Source: Streptomyces sp. NBC_00457 (lineage in GTDB: Bacteria; Actinomycetota; Actinomycetes; Streptomycetales; Streptomycetaceae). Taken from it: a DNA stretch of 64,000 bases. Numbering within the stretch: position 1 is the stretch's first letter; each line of letters begins with the position of its first letter. Positions 26,627 through 34,838 of this stretch are shown here, piece after piece. The notes beneath the pieces are model-generated. The model made no database searches and was not told the origin of the DNA. It was given only the letters and a program-made list of their open reading frames with translations. The translations under genes and the position numbers were made by a program. The stretch spans positions 62,001 to 126,000 of the forward strand of contig NZ_CP107905.1 of NCBI RefSeq assembly GCF_036014015.1, written 5' to 3'.

Positions 26627-27430
26627 TCAGGGCTTGGCGGTCCGGTGCTCGGCCCAGGCCTGTGCCGCGTGCTGCATCGGCTTGGCCCAGTTGTCTGTGC
26701 TCTCGCCGGCGATCGAGTCCCACAGTCGGCGCTGGACGCGAGCGAGCGCGTCAAGGCCGGCAGGCGGGGCGTCCTGCCATGCTGAGTGCGCGGCGGCCTC
26801 ACTCTCGGCCTGGCCGGGGGTGTGGCCATGGGCGATGAGCCACAGCAGCCACAAGGCGGGGTCGATCCATGCCGCGCCGGTCGACGCCCACCCCCAGTCG
26901 ACGAACAGGGCTCCGCGGTCCGTCATGAGGACGTTGTGCGGGTTCCACTCGCTGTGGAGCAGGCGGTTTCCGGTGAACCAGGACAGATCTGCGGGGTCGT
27001 CGACGTAGGTCCTGAGCCGGTGCGGCATGGTCTTCAGGTCGACGTCCGGGGCGGGTACGTCGGCCAGCCTCGCCATGGTGGCCATGACCGCCGGCAGGTC
27101 GGGGGAGCCGGGCGTGAAGTCGGCGTGTCCGCCCTCGATGTGTTCGAAGCCGAGGACACTCCACCCGTCCTCTTCCACATGCCAGTGGAGCTCAGGCGCG
27201 ATGTCCCTCACGTACGGGCCGACGTCCGCTTCCCGCTTCTGCGTCCAGACCCACGGGTGATCGAGCGGGAGACCTTTGACGAACAGCGTGCGATCCGCCG
27301 TGCGCACGCGAGCGGCGATGGCGCTGTTGCGACCCGTGCTCACGGTCTCGACGCCGGCAATGGGACCGCTGGCCTTTTCGATCAGCCGCAGCACGGCGTC
27401 CGGTAGCTCGGTCAGACGCGGGGTGGGCAT
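26627..27430 (-). CDS. Phosphotransferase-family (APH-like) protein with an atypical catalytic loop
   Basis: The ATG at 27430 has GGAGG at 5 nt. The 267-aa protein has an N-lobe with STGRNSAIAARV and TLFVKGLPLD (ATP-anchoring Lys) and the C-lobe loop LLHSEWNPHNVLM, then ALFVDWGWAS. Canonical APH enzymes have HxDxxxxN; here the catalytic Asp is Glu (HSEWNPHN), while the metal-binding Asp is kept. It lies between the radical-SAM precursor gene and the graspetide operon, all on the same strand. It could phosphorylate a peptide, serve as an atypical kinase, or confer self-resistance. A G/C-rich hairpin region follows before the graspetide promoter. Confidence 0.75.
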   Translation of the reverse strand: MPTPRLTELPDAVLRLIEKASGPIAGVETVSTGRNSAIAARVRTADRTLFVKGLPLDHPWVWTQKREADVGPYVRDIAPELHWHVEEDGWSVLGFEHIEGGHADFTPGSPDLPAVMATMARLADVPAPDVDLKTMPHRLRTYVDDPADLSWFTGNRLLHSEWNPHNVLMTDRGALFVDWGWASTGAAWIDPALWLLWLIAHGHTPGQAESEAAAHSAWQDAPPAGLDALARVQRRLWDSIAGESTDNWAKPMQHAAQAWAEHRTAKP

Positions 27431-27487
27431 CAATCCTCCAAGAGGTCTGGTCGGGGCCGTGCGTGAGCACGGCCCCGACACAGTGGG

Positions 27488-27628
27488 TCAGTTGTACGGG
27501 TTGTCTTCGCCGCAGCCCGGGACGGTGCCTACGGTCAGCGCTTCAACGTCCTCGACGAGAACGATCGCGTCGGGGTCCTCGACGACGGGCTCCGGCCTGC
27601 GTATCAGTTCGATCATGACGGCGGTCAT
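27488..27628 (-). CDS. Candidate radical-SAM RiPP precursor peptide (46 aa)
   Basis: The ATG at 27628 is 2 nt after the radical SAM gene and has GAGG upstream. The peptide begins MTAVMIELIRRPEPVVEDPD, continues with an acidic helix-type leader, and ends GTVPGCGEDNPYN. A short acidic leader, a Gly/Cys/Asn/Tyr-rich C-terminus and direct coupling to a SPASM-type maturase are the usual signs of a RiPP precursor. The likely core is the last 10-13 residues with a single Cys and Tyr. I do not recognise the family. Confidence 0.7.
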   Translation of the reverse strand: MTAVMIELIRRPEPVVEDPDAIVLVEDVEALTVGTVPGCGEDNPYN

Positions 27629-27630
27629 CT

Positions 27631-28740
27631 CTACCTCGTTCCGTGTTGGCAGTAGTGCTTCAGTGGTGCCTTCGCCTCCTGGAAGACCTTCGCCATCGGC
27701 CTGCACACCCGGCACGTGCCGGACAGCGTGCAGCCGCTGCATCCTCCGGTGCGAAGCATCAGGGACTCGGCTATCTCGCCGAGCCGGGTCAGACCCTCCA
27801 CGCCTTCGGCGATCAGGTCGATGTTCGGTTCGCGGCCGACCTTGCAGATCGAGGCCCGCCCGAACGGGTCGGCATGGAAGAACGTCACGCCTGCCGGGCA
27901 TCCGGTGAACGGGGCCCGGTTGGTGAGGTACTGGGGTGACTGCGACGGCAGCGGCTCCGCGGTTCCGTGGATCGTCGGCGAGATGTTCGCGTACTCGCGA
28001 TACGGCACGCCGAGCTGCTTCGCCCAGGCCCTCATCGTGTCGAGCTCGTGCACGTTGCCCTGCACGATGATCAGGCTCAGGTCGATGTTCAGACCAGCGT
28101 CGACGGCCTTGTGCAAGCCGGCCCGGAAGCGGCCGAATGCGCCGCGCCTGCGTGTCACCGCGTCATAGGTCGTGGCCGTCGCGCCGTACACGCTCAGCGT
28201 CAGCTTGGCCGGCGGATACGTGCACAACAGGTTCAGGACGTGGTCCTTGTGCAGCCGGGAACCGTTCGACAGGACCTCCAGCTGCATACCCAGCTCGTAC
28301 GCGAGTCGATACGACTCGGGGAAGTCCGGGTCGATGAGCGGTTCCCCGCCGGTGATCTGGAGCCAGATCACGCCCGCGTCCCGCATGACGGCCAGCAGCT
28401 TCCGCTTGCCCTCCATGTCCAGGCCCTCGAAACGCTTCCTGCCGAGGTAGCACATCACGCAGTCGAGGTCACAGCCCAGGTTGATCTCCCACGTCGCCCG
28501 GCTGAACTCGAACAGGCACGCCTCCCGCATCAGGACGACCTCGCCGAGCCTTCGGCCCGCCAAGTCCATCTGCCACTGCGCGCGTACGGCGTCAACAAGC
28601 CACCGGGGCACGGTACTGGGCACCGACGCCAGGGCGAGCAGCTCATCGAACTTGGCATACGGGAGCTGCACGGCTTTGGTACTACCCGGTCGCAGGATGA
28701 GGCGCCGCTCTCCGAACGGTGTCGCAACGAGCTCGTGCAT
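27631..28740 (-). CDS. Radical SAM/SPASM peptide-modifying enzyme
   Basis: The ATG at 28740 has GAAGGGAAG upstream and gives 369 aa. The radical SAM cluster motif is LGCDLDCVMCYLG (CxxxCxxC, near residue 94), followed by LQITGGEPLIDPDF (GGE motif). The C-terminal part carries a SPASM-type Cys set: TGCPAGVTFF, ASICKVGRE, GGCSGCTLSGTCRVC, enough for auxiliary iron-sulfur clusters. Such enzymes install thioether, carbon-carbon or related links in ribosomal peptides. The 46-aa peptide encoded 2 nt downstream is the obvious substrate, and the HExxH protein upstream a possible protease. Confidence 0.88.
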   Translation of the reverse strand: MHELVATPFGERRLILRPGSTKAVQLPYAKFDELLALASVPSTVPRWLVDAVRAQWQMDLAGRRLGEVVLMREACLFEFSRATWEINLGCDLDCVMCYLGRKRFEGLDMEGKRKLLAVMRDAGVIWLQITGGEPLIDPDFPESYRLAYELGMQLEVLSNGSRLHKDHVLNLLCTYPPAKLTLSVYGATATTYDAVTRRRGAFGRFRAGLHKAVDAGLNIDLSLIIVQGNVHELDTMRAWAKQLGVPYREYANISPTIHGTAEPLPSQSPQYLTNRAPFTGCPAGVTFFHADPFGRASICKVGREPNIDLIAEGVEGLTRLGEIAESLMLRTGGCSGCTLSGTCRVCRPMAKVFQEAKAPLKHYCQHGTR

Positions 28741-28755
28741 GTCGTCTTCCCTTCG

Positions 28756-29591
28756 TCACGGCTGGGGATGGATGCGGAGGGTCCATGCCTCGGGGTCGGC
28801 GATCTCGTCTGCTGTGGGCAGGAGCGACAGGTCCTTCCAGATCCGGTTGACGAAGCCGACGCCGTGCGCCGCCATGGCGTGGCCGATGAGCTGGGCCCCC
28901 TGCTCGTAGCCTTCACGGCTGGGGCCGAGGCGGCCGATGCCGGGGAACGAGCTGTGCAGGCGGTAGCGCCAGGACTTCCGTGCTTGCCGGTGATCGGCCG
29001 GCGTGCCGAAAAGCCGCGTGGTGACTTGCCGGTCGACCCAAGTGGCGTGCCCCTCCAGGACAGTTGAGACACTGCGCGGCGGTGCAAGGATCTCCCGCTG
29101 CTGCGGGAAGAAGCTCTTCCAGACCGTGCCGCTGCGGGCTTCGTCCTGGAGGTGGTGGACCAGTTCATGCGCGACGACCTGAAGGAGCACGCGCTCGTCG
29201 GCCAGTGCGCCGCCGTGATGCAGGGCCCTCGGGGCGATGACCGTCCGCACTGGCCGTCGGCGGCCTTCTGGGTACTGGCGAGCACCATGGGCCAGACCAG
29301 AGCCGGGACGAAACCCGTGATCTTGAGCCCGGTGCGGGCGGCATCGATCTGTTTCGGCGACAGGTCCAGGTCGGCGATGTCGCGGGCGAGGACGCGGTGC
29401 AGGTTCTGCCGGTACTCCTCCCGCCACGCCTTCGGCGTCAGCAGACGGAAACGGACCCCCTCCGAGGGGAGAGGGAGGTCGGTTATCTCCTTCACCGTTG
29501 GCGCCACCCGGTGAAGAATCGCGGAGATCTGATCGGCCAGGTCAGGGTGGCCGCGGGTGTCGTCAAGAACGGTGAAGCGGGTCGGGGTCAC
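28756..29591 (-). pseudogene. HExxH metallopeptidase-like gene with a frameshift
   Basis: From a GTG at 29591 (AGGA upstream) the frame encodes RFTVLDDTRGHPDLADQ to WPMVLASTQKAADGQ. Near 29245-29255 the coding sense moves to another frame, which continues VRTVIAPRALHHGG, VVAHELVHHLQDEA (HExxH zinc-binding motif) and EGHATWVDRQV (a plausible third zinc ligand) to the stop at 28756. One missing base explains this. The predicted product would be ~278 aa. If the shift is real the peptidase is lost; if it is a sequencing error, the enzyme could cleave the leader of the adjacent radical-SAM peptide. Confidence 0.65.
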
Positions 29592-29830
29592 TGAAGTCCT
29601 GTCCAGAGAGGTAGTTGGGGTAGTGGGTCGAGTGCACAGGGCCCGGTGCGAGGTGAGTGACCTGCCGTGGGGAAGCAGTCGGAACCGCTCTCCCCGCGCC
29701 GGGTGTCTGTTCTGCCCAAGGCGAGCGCTTGGGCCTTGGGCGGCGAGGCACAGGCTGTCGGGGGTGTTGGTGCGGGGAGCACCCCGCCGCGGCGAACGCG
29801 GCAGGGGTCATCAGCACCGGCAAGCCAGCG

Positions 29831-30331
29831 CTACACGGGATGCCCGGTGAGCACTTCTACGTCGCCGCCGGCCAGCGCCCGCAGCGCCGCGTGCGTACGC
29901 GCCGCCGTGAACGGTGTCAGGTGCTCCTCCAGCTCATCCGGGAGCATCCACCGCACGCCCTTGATGCTGCCGCCGCCGAACATGAACGGCGCGTCTACGT
30001 CGAGGACCCCGCAGTCGAAGAGGAAGTTCACCCCCTCCTTCGACAGATGCGTCTCGTGCTGCTCGTCGGGCATGTGGTGCACGCCCAGCAGGCGGCCGGG
30101 CTGGAGGTTGATGCCCAGCTTGGTGCGGACGTTGCGAACGAGGCCGTCGCGGATGGCCTCGTTCTCCTCCACACAGCCGCCCGGGTGGAACCAGGGCGTG
30201 CGCTCCTCGCCCCTGAGGTCGGCTTTCGCCTTCTCGGTCATAAGTACCGCACCGGCGGGATTACGGATGATGCCCAGCGCCCCCAGGCGGCGCGGGGGTG
30301 GGTCGGTGAAGTGGTCTCGCTCGGTCTGCAT
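29831..30331 (-). CDS. Nudix-fold protein with a degenerate Nudix box
   Basis: The 166-aa protein starts at 30331 after GAGGAGGAG. LGALGIIRNPAGAVLMTEKA and WFHPGGCVEENEAIRDGLV fit the Nudix fold. However the box, normally GGxxExGE...REUxEExG, reads RNVRTKLGI in its second half, so the metal-binding Glu residues are gone. Hydrolase activity is therefore doubtful; non-catalytic Nudix proteins act as ligand sensors or scaffolds. It is the first gene upstream of the radical-SAM locus on the same strand, with about 240 nt between them, so association is possible but not coupled. Confidence 0.7.
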   Translation of the reverse strand: MQTERDHFTDPPPRRLGALGIIRNPAGAVLMTEKAKADLRGEERTPWFHPGGCVEENEAIRDGLVRNVRTKLGINLQPGRLLGVHHMPDEQHETHLSKEGVNFLFDCGVLDVDAPFMFGGGSIKGVRWMLPDELEEHLTPFTAARTHAALRALAGGDVEVLTGHPV

Positions 30332-30364
30332 GGGTCTCCTCCTCGGTCACAGTGGATCTTCAAA

Positions 30365-30405
30365 CCCGGCCGGGGCGGGCGGAGCTACGAGGCGCCCCGG
30401 CCGGG
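30365..30405 (-). terminator. Strong 13-bp hairpin in the 30332-30670 gap
   Basis: CCCGGCCGGGGCG and CGCCCCGGCCGGG pair perfectly around a 15-nt loop. It lies between the small-gene operon ending at 30671 and the Nudix gene and probably terminates the former. A second, weaker hairpin (CCCCCGGAGGC / GCCTCCAGGGGG) lies near 30600-30640. No gene is seen in this gap. Confidence 0.6.
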
Positions 30406-30670
30406 GGCTTGTGGGGCCTCGCGCGGGTCTCCCGCCCCTCGGGGCGAAGGGACGGGAGAGGGCCGCTTAGTTCGAGGGCGAGCGCTTGGGCCTTGGGGAC
30501 GCGGCGCGGCGCGCACCCGTAGAACCGCGCGTGCCCGCCATCCCCCGTGGTGGCCCCGGCTCATCCGCCACGGGGGCGACGCGGACGAGCCGAGGCCACA
30601 CCCCCGGAGGCACGATGCGGGTGGAGCCTCCAGGGGGCTCACAACCGGCAGGGGAGGCCGGCCGCGAGTC

Positions 30671-30874
30671 CTATCCCGCCAACGACGCGGCGTCGGCAGG
30701 GCGGTGATCGAGGAAGTAGGCGAGCGCTTGCCGCATCAGCCGGTCCAGGCAGTCGCGGCACGCGTTGAACGGTGCGTGTTGCCCGTCCCAGGTGACCGGC
30801 CCGAGCCAGATCACCGGCAGGTCCGTGCACTCGCAGCCGAGCCAGCAGTCACCGATGACCCATTGCTGCGTCAT
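30671..30874 (-). CDS. 67-aa Cys-containing hypothetical protein
   Basis: The ATG at 30874 overlaps the stop of the upstream gene (ATGA). The peptide reads MTQQWVIGDCWLGCECTDLP, then HAPFNACRDCLDRLM, with five cysteines in two clusters (CWLGCEC and CRDC) that could coordinate zinc. This is a common type of small Streptomyces accessory protein without known function. It is the last gene of a three-gene overlapping operon. Confidence 0.65.
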   Translation of the reverse strand: MTQQWVIGDCWLGCECTDLPVIWLGPVTWDGQHAPFNACRDCLDRLMRQALAYFLDHRPADAASLAG

Positions 30875-31458
30875 GGGGACGCACCTCCCGCCGGGTGTTC
30901 GGCGGGCGCCTTGACGATGGCGAGCAGTCCGCGCCGTTCGGTGGCAACGGCGGGGCAACTGTCGGTGTGCCGGTAGCCGCGGGTACCTCCGCTCGCCTCC
31001 GACGCGAACACCGCCTCTTCGAAGCCCTCGCCGTCCTCTATCGACCCGGAGCAGCCGCCGCAGATCTTCCGGCGGACAACCTGCTCGATCTCGTCGGCGC
31101 CGGTCGGTTCGCCGAGCGGGCCCGGATGCTCGAGGAGCGTCAGCAGCGCGCGAGCACACGTGGCGACCTCGTACACGTAGCGCTCGCGTTTCCCGGCGCC
31201 CGGATCCATCGCGAGCGCCTGGTGGGCGCGGACCAGGCAGTGAACCGCCACCACCCGCATGCTCGAACGCATCCGCGCCGTGATCGCCGTGACCTTGGGG
31301 ACCAGCAGTCCGACGTGCCCGGTGATCTGCTCGCACGTCTCGTCGAGCTGCTGCCCGGTCGGGAGGTCTGGCGTCCCCAGAACGCCGGTGTACGCCGCGC
31401 GGATCGTCTGCGCGTCGAGCTGCGGGGAATGTGAGGGCGCTAAGGCCTCAACAGTCAC
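30871..31458 (-). CDS. DUF6415-like hypothetical protein
   Basis: The 195-aa protein begins MTVEALAPSHSPQLDAQTIR and has PTGQQLDETCEQITGHVGLL, the layout of Streptomyces DUF6415 'natural product biosynthesis' proteins, as far as I recall. The C-terminal part carries KICGGCSGSIEDGEGF and a further Cys, which may form a zinc site. Both ends overlap neighbouring genes by 4 nt (ATGA), so it is the middle gene of a tight operon. The molecular role of this family is not known. Confidence 0.55.
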   Translation of the reverse strand: MTVEALAPSHSPQLDAQTIRAAYTGVLGTPDLPTGQQLDETCEQITGHVGLLVPKVTAITARMRSSMRVVAVHCLVRAHQALAMDPGAGKRERYVYEVATCARALLTLLEHPGPLGEPTGADEIEQVVRRKICGGCSGSIEDGEGFEEAVFASEASGGTRGYRHTDSCPAVATERRGLLAIVKAPAEHPAGGASP

Positions 31459-32060
31459 CGACCGACTCCCTCACCGCGAGCCGCCAGGCCGGTGATGACC
31501 AGGCTCTCCACCTCGTCCAGGTAACAGAGGTCCCCGGCGGTGTCCATCGGAAGGGACCAGTAAGAGCGCCCCTTCGGCTCCGTGAGGGCGATGTGCGGGA
31601 CGCCGAGGTAGTAGGTCCGGCCTCTGAGGCGTTCCACCCCGGGGGCCTTCCGGTTGGTCCAACGCCATTCGGAGGTCACGGGCACCAGTGCGTAGTAGTG
31701 GTGGGCATGGATGTCCATGAACATCGCTCCGCCGTCGAAGAACCGGCGGAGGAAGGCGTCCACCTTCTCCAGTTCCTCCGTCCGCGCGGCGCCCCACACG
31801 AGGTGGGCTGGGATGCGTACGGCGGAGAGGGTGGCGCCGCAGGTGAGGAGCGCGATCCCCTGCTCCTTCCACTCCGCACGTGCGCGGGCGCGGTCTTCCG
31901 CGGCCGTGAGGAGCCAGTGCGTGACGCCGAGTTGCCGCTCCCCCAGGGTCGTCAGCCCTCTTGCCTCGAGCGCGCCGCCGTCCTCGTGCGGCCCGGCGTC
32001 AGTGGGACCTGAGTTGGCTTGAGCGGCGATGTTCTCCCGCGAGGTTCCTACTTGGGTCAT
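31455..32060 (-). CDS. Conserved Streptomyces hypothetical protein
   Basis: The 201-aa protein contains LLTCGATLSAVRIPAHLV, HAHHYYALVPVTSEWRW and RTYYLGVPHIALTEPKGRSY, then YWSLPMDTAGDLCYL. This is a pattern seen in a family of actinobacterial proteins of unknown function that often sit beside XRE-type regulators. Here it is divergent from such a regulator at 32258. It heads the three-gene leftward operon. The 197-bp gap to the regulator probably holds both promoters. Confidence 0.6.
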   Translation of the reverse strand: MTQVGTSRENIAAQANSGPTDAGPHEDGGALEARGLTTLGERQLGVTHWLLTAAEDRARARAEWKEQGIALLTCGATLSAVRIPAHLVWGAARTEELEKVDAFLRRFFDGGAMFMDIHAHHYYALVPVTSEWRWTNRKAPGVERLRGRTYYLGVPHIALTEPKGRSYWSLPMDTAGDLCYLDEVESLVITGLAARGEGVGR

Positions 32061-32257
32061 GGTGGGGCCTCTTCGTCGTCTCGGTGCCCGCTAGATCGCA
32101 CGTGAGGTTGGGAAGTTCTGCGGGGCCGTGCACAACAGCTAACCCACCGTCACCAGGGGTCGTATATGACGAAGTTGGTCGGGCTGCCTGCGCCGAGACT
32201 GACGAATTGACTTGCCCTTTACCCTCCGACGCAGTCGGCACCTTCTACCGTGAATCC

Positions 32258-33556
32258 ATGGGGGAGACCCGAAACGAAGCCTTAGCCGCCTGGCTCAAGG
32301 CTCACGGAATGTCGGTCGCGGAGCTGACCGACGCCGTCAATGTCGCCGTTCAAAACCTCACCGGCAAGCCCGGCGCCACGTCGGAGCGGACTGTGTTCCG
32401 GTGGCTATCCGGCGAGAACAAATGGCCGCAGGAGCGCCAGCGCATCGCGTTGGAGATGATCACCGGCCTCACCATCACGGCCCTAGGGTTCGTGCCTCGG
32501 GGGAAAGCCAAGACCGTCTCAACGCCCCCACCCGCACCACCGGAGGACCCTTCAGTGCACCGCCGCCGTTTCGTCGGGGCGGCCACCGGCACCGCCGCCG
32601 CCGTCGCCGTACCCCTCGCCAGTGCAGCCTCCCGCCCGTCCCGCGTCGGCACCTCTGACGTGATCCGGCTCCGCGACGCCGTCGAGAACCTCGTCGAGCT
32701 GGACGCGGAACGCGGCGGACACACCGCACTCGAACGGGCCGCCCTCGCGGGGGCTGACGAAGCCATCGACCTACAGAAGCGGTCCACCACACAGCGCGTG
32801 CGGCAACGTCTTTTCGCGCTCGCCTCGGACTTCACCGCAACTGCCGCCTGGTCCATGATCGACGCCGGGCAGCCGGACGACGCTGGCCGACACCTCGACC
32901 GTGCGCTCACCCTCGCAGGCATGGCCCAGGACTCCGATATGACCATGCAGGTGTGGAATCTGAGGGCCATGCTCGCCCGGCAGCGCGGCTACTACGCCGA
33001 AGCGGTCGCCGCCGCCCAGGCAGCCCGGGCGACGTCCATCGTCCGCCGCAGCCCGATGCATGCCTCCCTCGCCCACGCCCGGACTGCTATCGGTCTCGCT
33101 CACTCCGGGGAACACCGCGCAGCTCTGCGCTCCCTTGGCCACGCCGAGGACGCAATAGCCAAGGCGGACTTGTCGATCCCGCTGCCTATCTGGATGGCCT
33201 TCTACGGGCCCGCGGAGCTGTACTCCATCACCGCGATCGTGCAGGACGTCGTCGGGCACGCGGCGGAAGCCGAGGCCGCTTCCTACAGGGCGCTCGCTGC
33301 CTTGCCCGAGGGGTACCGCCGCAATCGCGCGAACACCACCGTGCGCCTCGCCCTCGCCCAACTCCATCAAGGGGATGTGGAGCAAGCAGTCACCACCAGT
33401 GGTGAGGTGTTCGAGATCATGGCCGGTGACCCGATCCCCGGCCGCATGCGTCAAACCCTCGGCGACTTCCAGCGCGACCTCATCACCCTGGCTCCCTCCG
33501 AGCACATCGCGCACGAATGGATCGACCGCTACCGGACTGAATGGAGCACCCCTTGA
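32258..33556 (+). CDS. XRE-like regulator with Tat-type segment and TPR domain
   Basis: The ATG at 32258 gives 432 aa; longer in-frame extensions lack a start signal. The N-terminal ~75 residues resemble a helix-turn-helix domain (AWLKAHGMSVAELTDAVN; TSERTVFRWLSGENKWPQE). Next comes VHRRRFVGAATGTAAAVAVP, a twin-Arg-like hydrophobic stretch frequent in this Streptomyces family and probably not an export signal. TPR-like helices fill the rest (AGRHLDRALTLAGMAQDSD; AVAAAQAARATSIVRRSP). It likely senses a small molecule or peptide and controls the divergent operon. Confidence 0.7.
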   Translation: MGETRNEALAAWLKAHGMSVAELTDAVNVAVQNLTGKPGATSERTVFRWLSGENKWPQERQRIALEMITGLTITALGFVPRGKAKTVSTPPPAPPEDPSVHRRRFVGAATGTAAAVAVPLASAASRPSRVGTSDVIRLRDAVENLVELDAERGGHTALERAALAGADEAIDLQKRSTTQRVRQRLFALASDFTATAAWSMIDAGQPDDAGRHLDRALTLAGMAQDSDMTMQVWNLRAMLARQRGYYAEAVAAAQAARATSIVRRSPMHASLAHARTAIGLAHSGEHRAALRSLGHAEDAIAKADLSIPLPIWMAFYGPAELYSITAIVQDVVGHAAEAEAASYRALAALPEGYRRNRANTTVRLALAQLHQGDVEQAVTTSGEVFEIMAGDPIPGRMRQTLGDFQRDLITLAPSEHIAHEWIDRYRTEWSTP

Positions 33557-34080
33557 CCACGGCAACCGTCGAACTCCGCCACTACGGGCACGACGATCTA
33601 CCGCAGATCCGGCAGACTCTGCTTGATGTGCACGCGGACGCGTACGCGGATGAGATGGAAGACGAGTTCAACCAGCGGTTCCCCTGGTTCGTCGACCATT
33701 GGGGCGGAAACCCCGGGTTCTCCTGCGTCATCGGCTACGACGACGGCGAACCGGTCGGCTTCGCCTACGGCGCCCCGGCCACCCCTGGCCGGGAGTGGTG
33801 GCGCGAGCACGTGGCCCCGGCGCCGGCGGATGACTCGACGTTCTCCGTGTCTGAGCTCATGGTGCGCCCGAAGTGGCGAAAGACCGGCACGGCCGAGCGG
33901 CTGCACATGGCCCTGCTGGAAAACCGGCCGGAGGCCCTCGCCGTCCTCCTGGTCGACCCCGACCACCCCAAGGTGCAGACCCTCTACGAGTCGTGGAACT
34001 ACCGGAAGGTCGGCAACCGCCAGCCCTTCCCGGACTCTCCGAACTTCGCCGTCATGCTCCGAGAGCTCCGCCCTGCCTGA
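33541..34080 (+). CDS. GNAT-family acetyltransferase
   Basis: The ATG at 33541 overlaps the end of the regulator gene by 16 nt; a TTG at 33553 is another option. The 179-aa protein shows GNAT features: FSVSELMVRPKWRKTGTAER is the motif A region with the acetyl-CoA binding turn (here R-K-T-G-T-A rather than R-G-x-G-x-G/A), followed by a C-terminal PDHPKVQTLYESWNYRKVG motif B. The substrate is unknown. It is probably cotranscribed with the regulator. Confidence 0.78.
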   Translation: MEHPLTTATVELRHYGHDDLPQIRQTLLDVHADAYADEMEDEFNQRFPWFVDHWGGNPGFSCVIGYDDGEPVGFAYGAPATPGREWWREHVAPAPADDSTFSVSELMVRPKWRKTGTAERLHMALLENRPEALAVLLVDPDHPKVQTLYESWNYRKVGNRQPFPDSPNFAVMLRELRPA

Positions 34081-34135
34081 CCACCCGCGGCCACCACAGC
34101 GAACCCGCTCCCACTGGGGCTGGCCGTCCAGACTG

Positions 34136-34333
34136 TCAGGCGTTGTACCCCTGCTGCCGCACGCCCGGTGCCCACTTCGCCGCGGCCTCCACGAAGCATG
34201 AGCGACAGAGCGGATTGGCGCCGCTGCCGTAGCGCTTGCACTTCGCGTAGCACTTGCAGCACAACCCCTCCTCGGAGGAGTCCCACACTGCCGACGGGTA
34301 GCGCTGCTCCGGGGTTTCTACGGCTGTGGCCAT
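34136..34333 (-). CDS. Small zinc-ribbon protein (65 aa)
   Basis: From the ATG at 34333 the protein contains GLCCKCYAKCKRYGSGANPL followed by CRSCFVEAAAKWAPG, a CxxC...CxxC zinc-ribbon pattern. Small proteins of this type are widespread in Streptomyces and may bind nucleic acid or protein partners. It converges with the acetyltransferase gene; 55 bp lie between them. Confidence 0.6.
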   Translation of the reverse strand: MATAVETPEQRYPSAVWDSSEEGLCCKCYAKCKRYGSGANPLCRSCFVEAAAKWAPGVRQQGYNA

Positions 34334-34387
34334 GGGTGCGTCAGTTCTGCTCAGGCGAGGGCATCGCCTCGAACAGAATAGAACAGC

Positions 34388-34606
34388 GTGGCTTCGGCCC
34401 TGTGTCAGTGCCGCGCCGTACCGTGGACGCCATGCCCCACCCTCCCCGGCCTCACGGCCAGGACGCCTGCCCTCGATGAGCTCAACGACCGCATACGCCG
34501 TCTCCTGGACCAGCCGCCCTCCGCCGAACGCACCGCGGCCTATGAACGGCTCCTCCGGCAGTGGGCGGACGCCCGCCAGCCGGCATCCTTCGTTACCGCC
34601 GCCTGA
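34388..34606 (+). CDS. Small helical hypothetical protein
   Basis: The C-terminal 45 residues (TPALDELNDRIRRLLDQPPS, then AERTAAYERLLRQWADARQP) resemble a common small Streptomyces protein made of two helices. The start is uncertain: the GTG at 34388 gives 72 aa but the first 25 residues have unnatural Cys/Pro content. Function unknown. Confidence 0.45.
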   Translation: MASALCQCRAVPWTPCPTLPGLTARTPALDELNDRIRRLLDQPPSAERTAAYERLLRQWADARQPASFVTAA

Positions 34607-34838
34607 CGCACGAGCGCCCCGCCGGTGGGTTGGCGAATTCCAGGGGTCGTTGCAACATAAGCGATCAACTGGCCGTGGCCAGGAGCTTAGGGAGACGCTC
34701 GGCTGGGGTTTCCCAGCCGAGCGTTGTGCGTGCACCCATGGACGGAGATGCCTTCCGCCTGATGTCCCACGGTTACAACGGCGGACACCAAGCGGCGAGT
34801 GACCACCCGTCAGCAGGTGGGGCGCCGGGAGTGCAGGA

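Noticed and set aside
27967..29067. 366-codon plus-strand frame opposite the radical SAM gene
   Set aside because: The radical SAM motifs on the minus strand are unambiguous.
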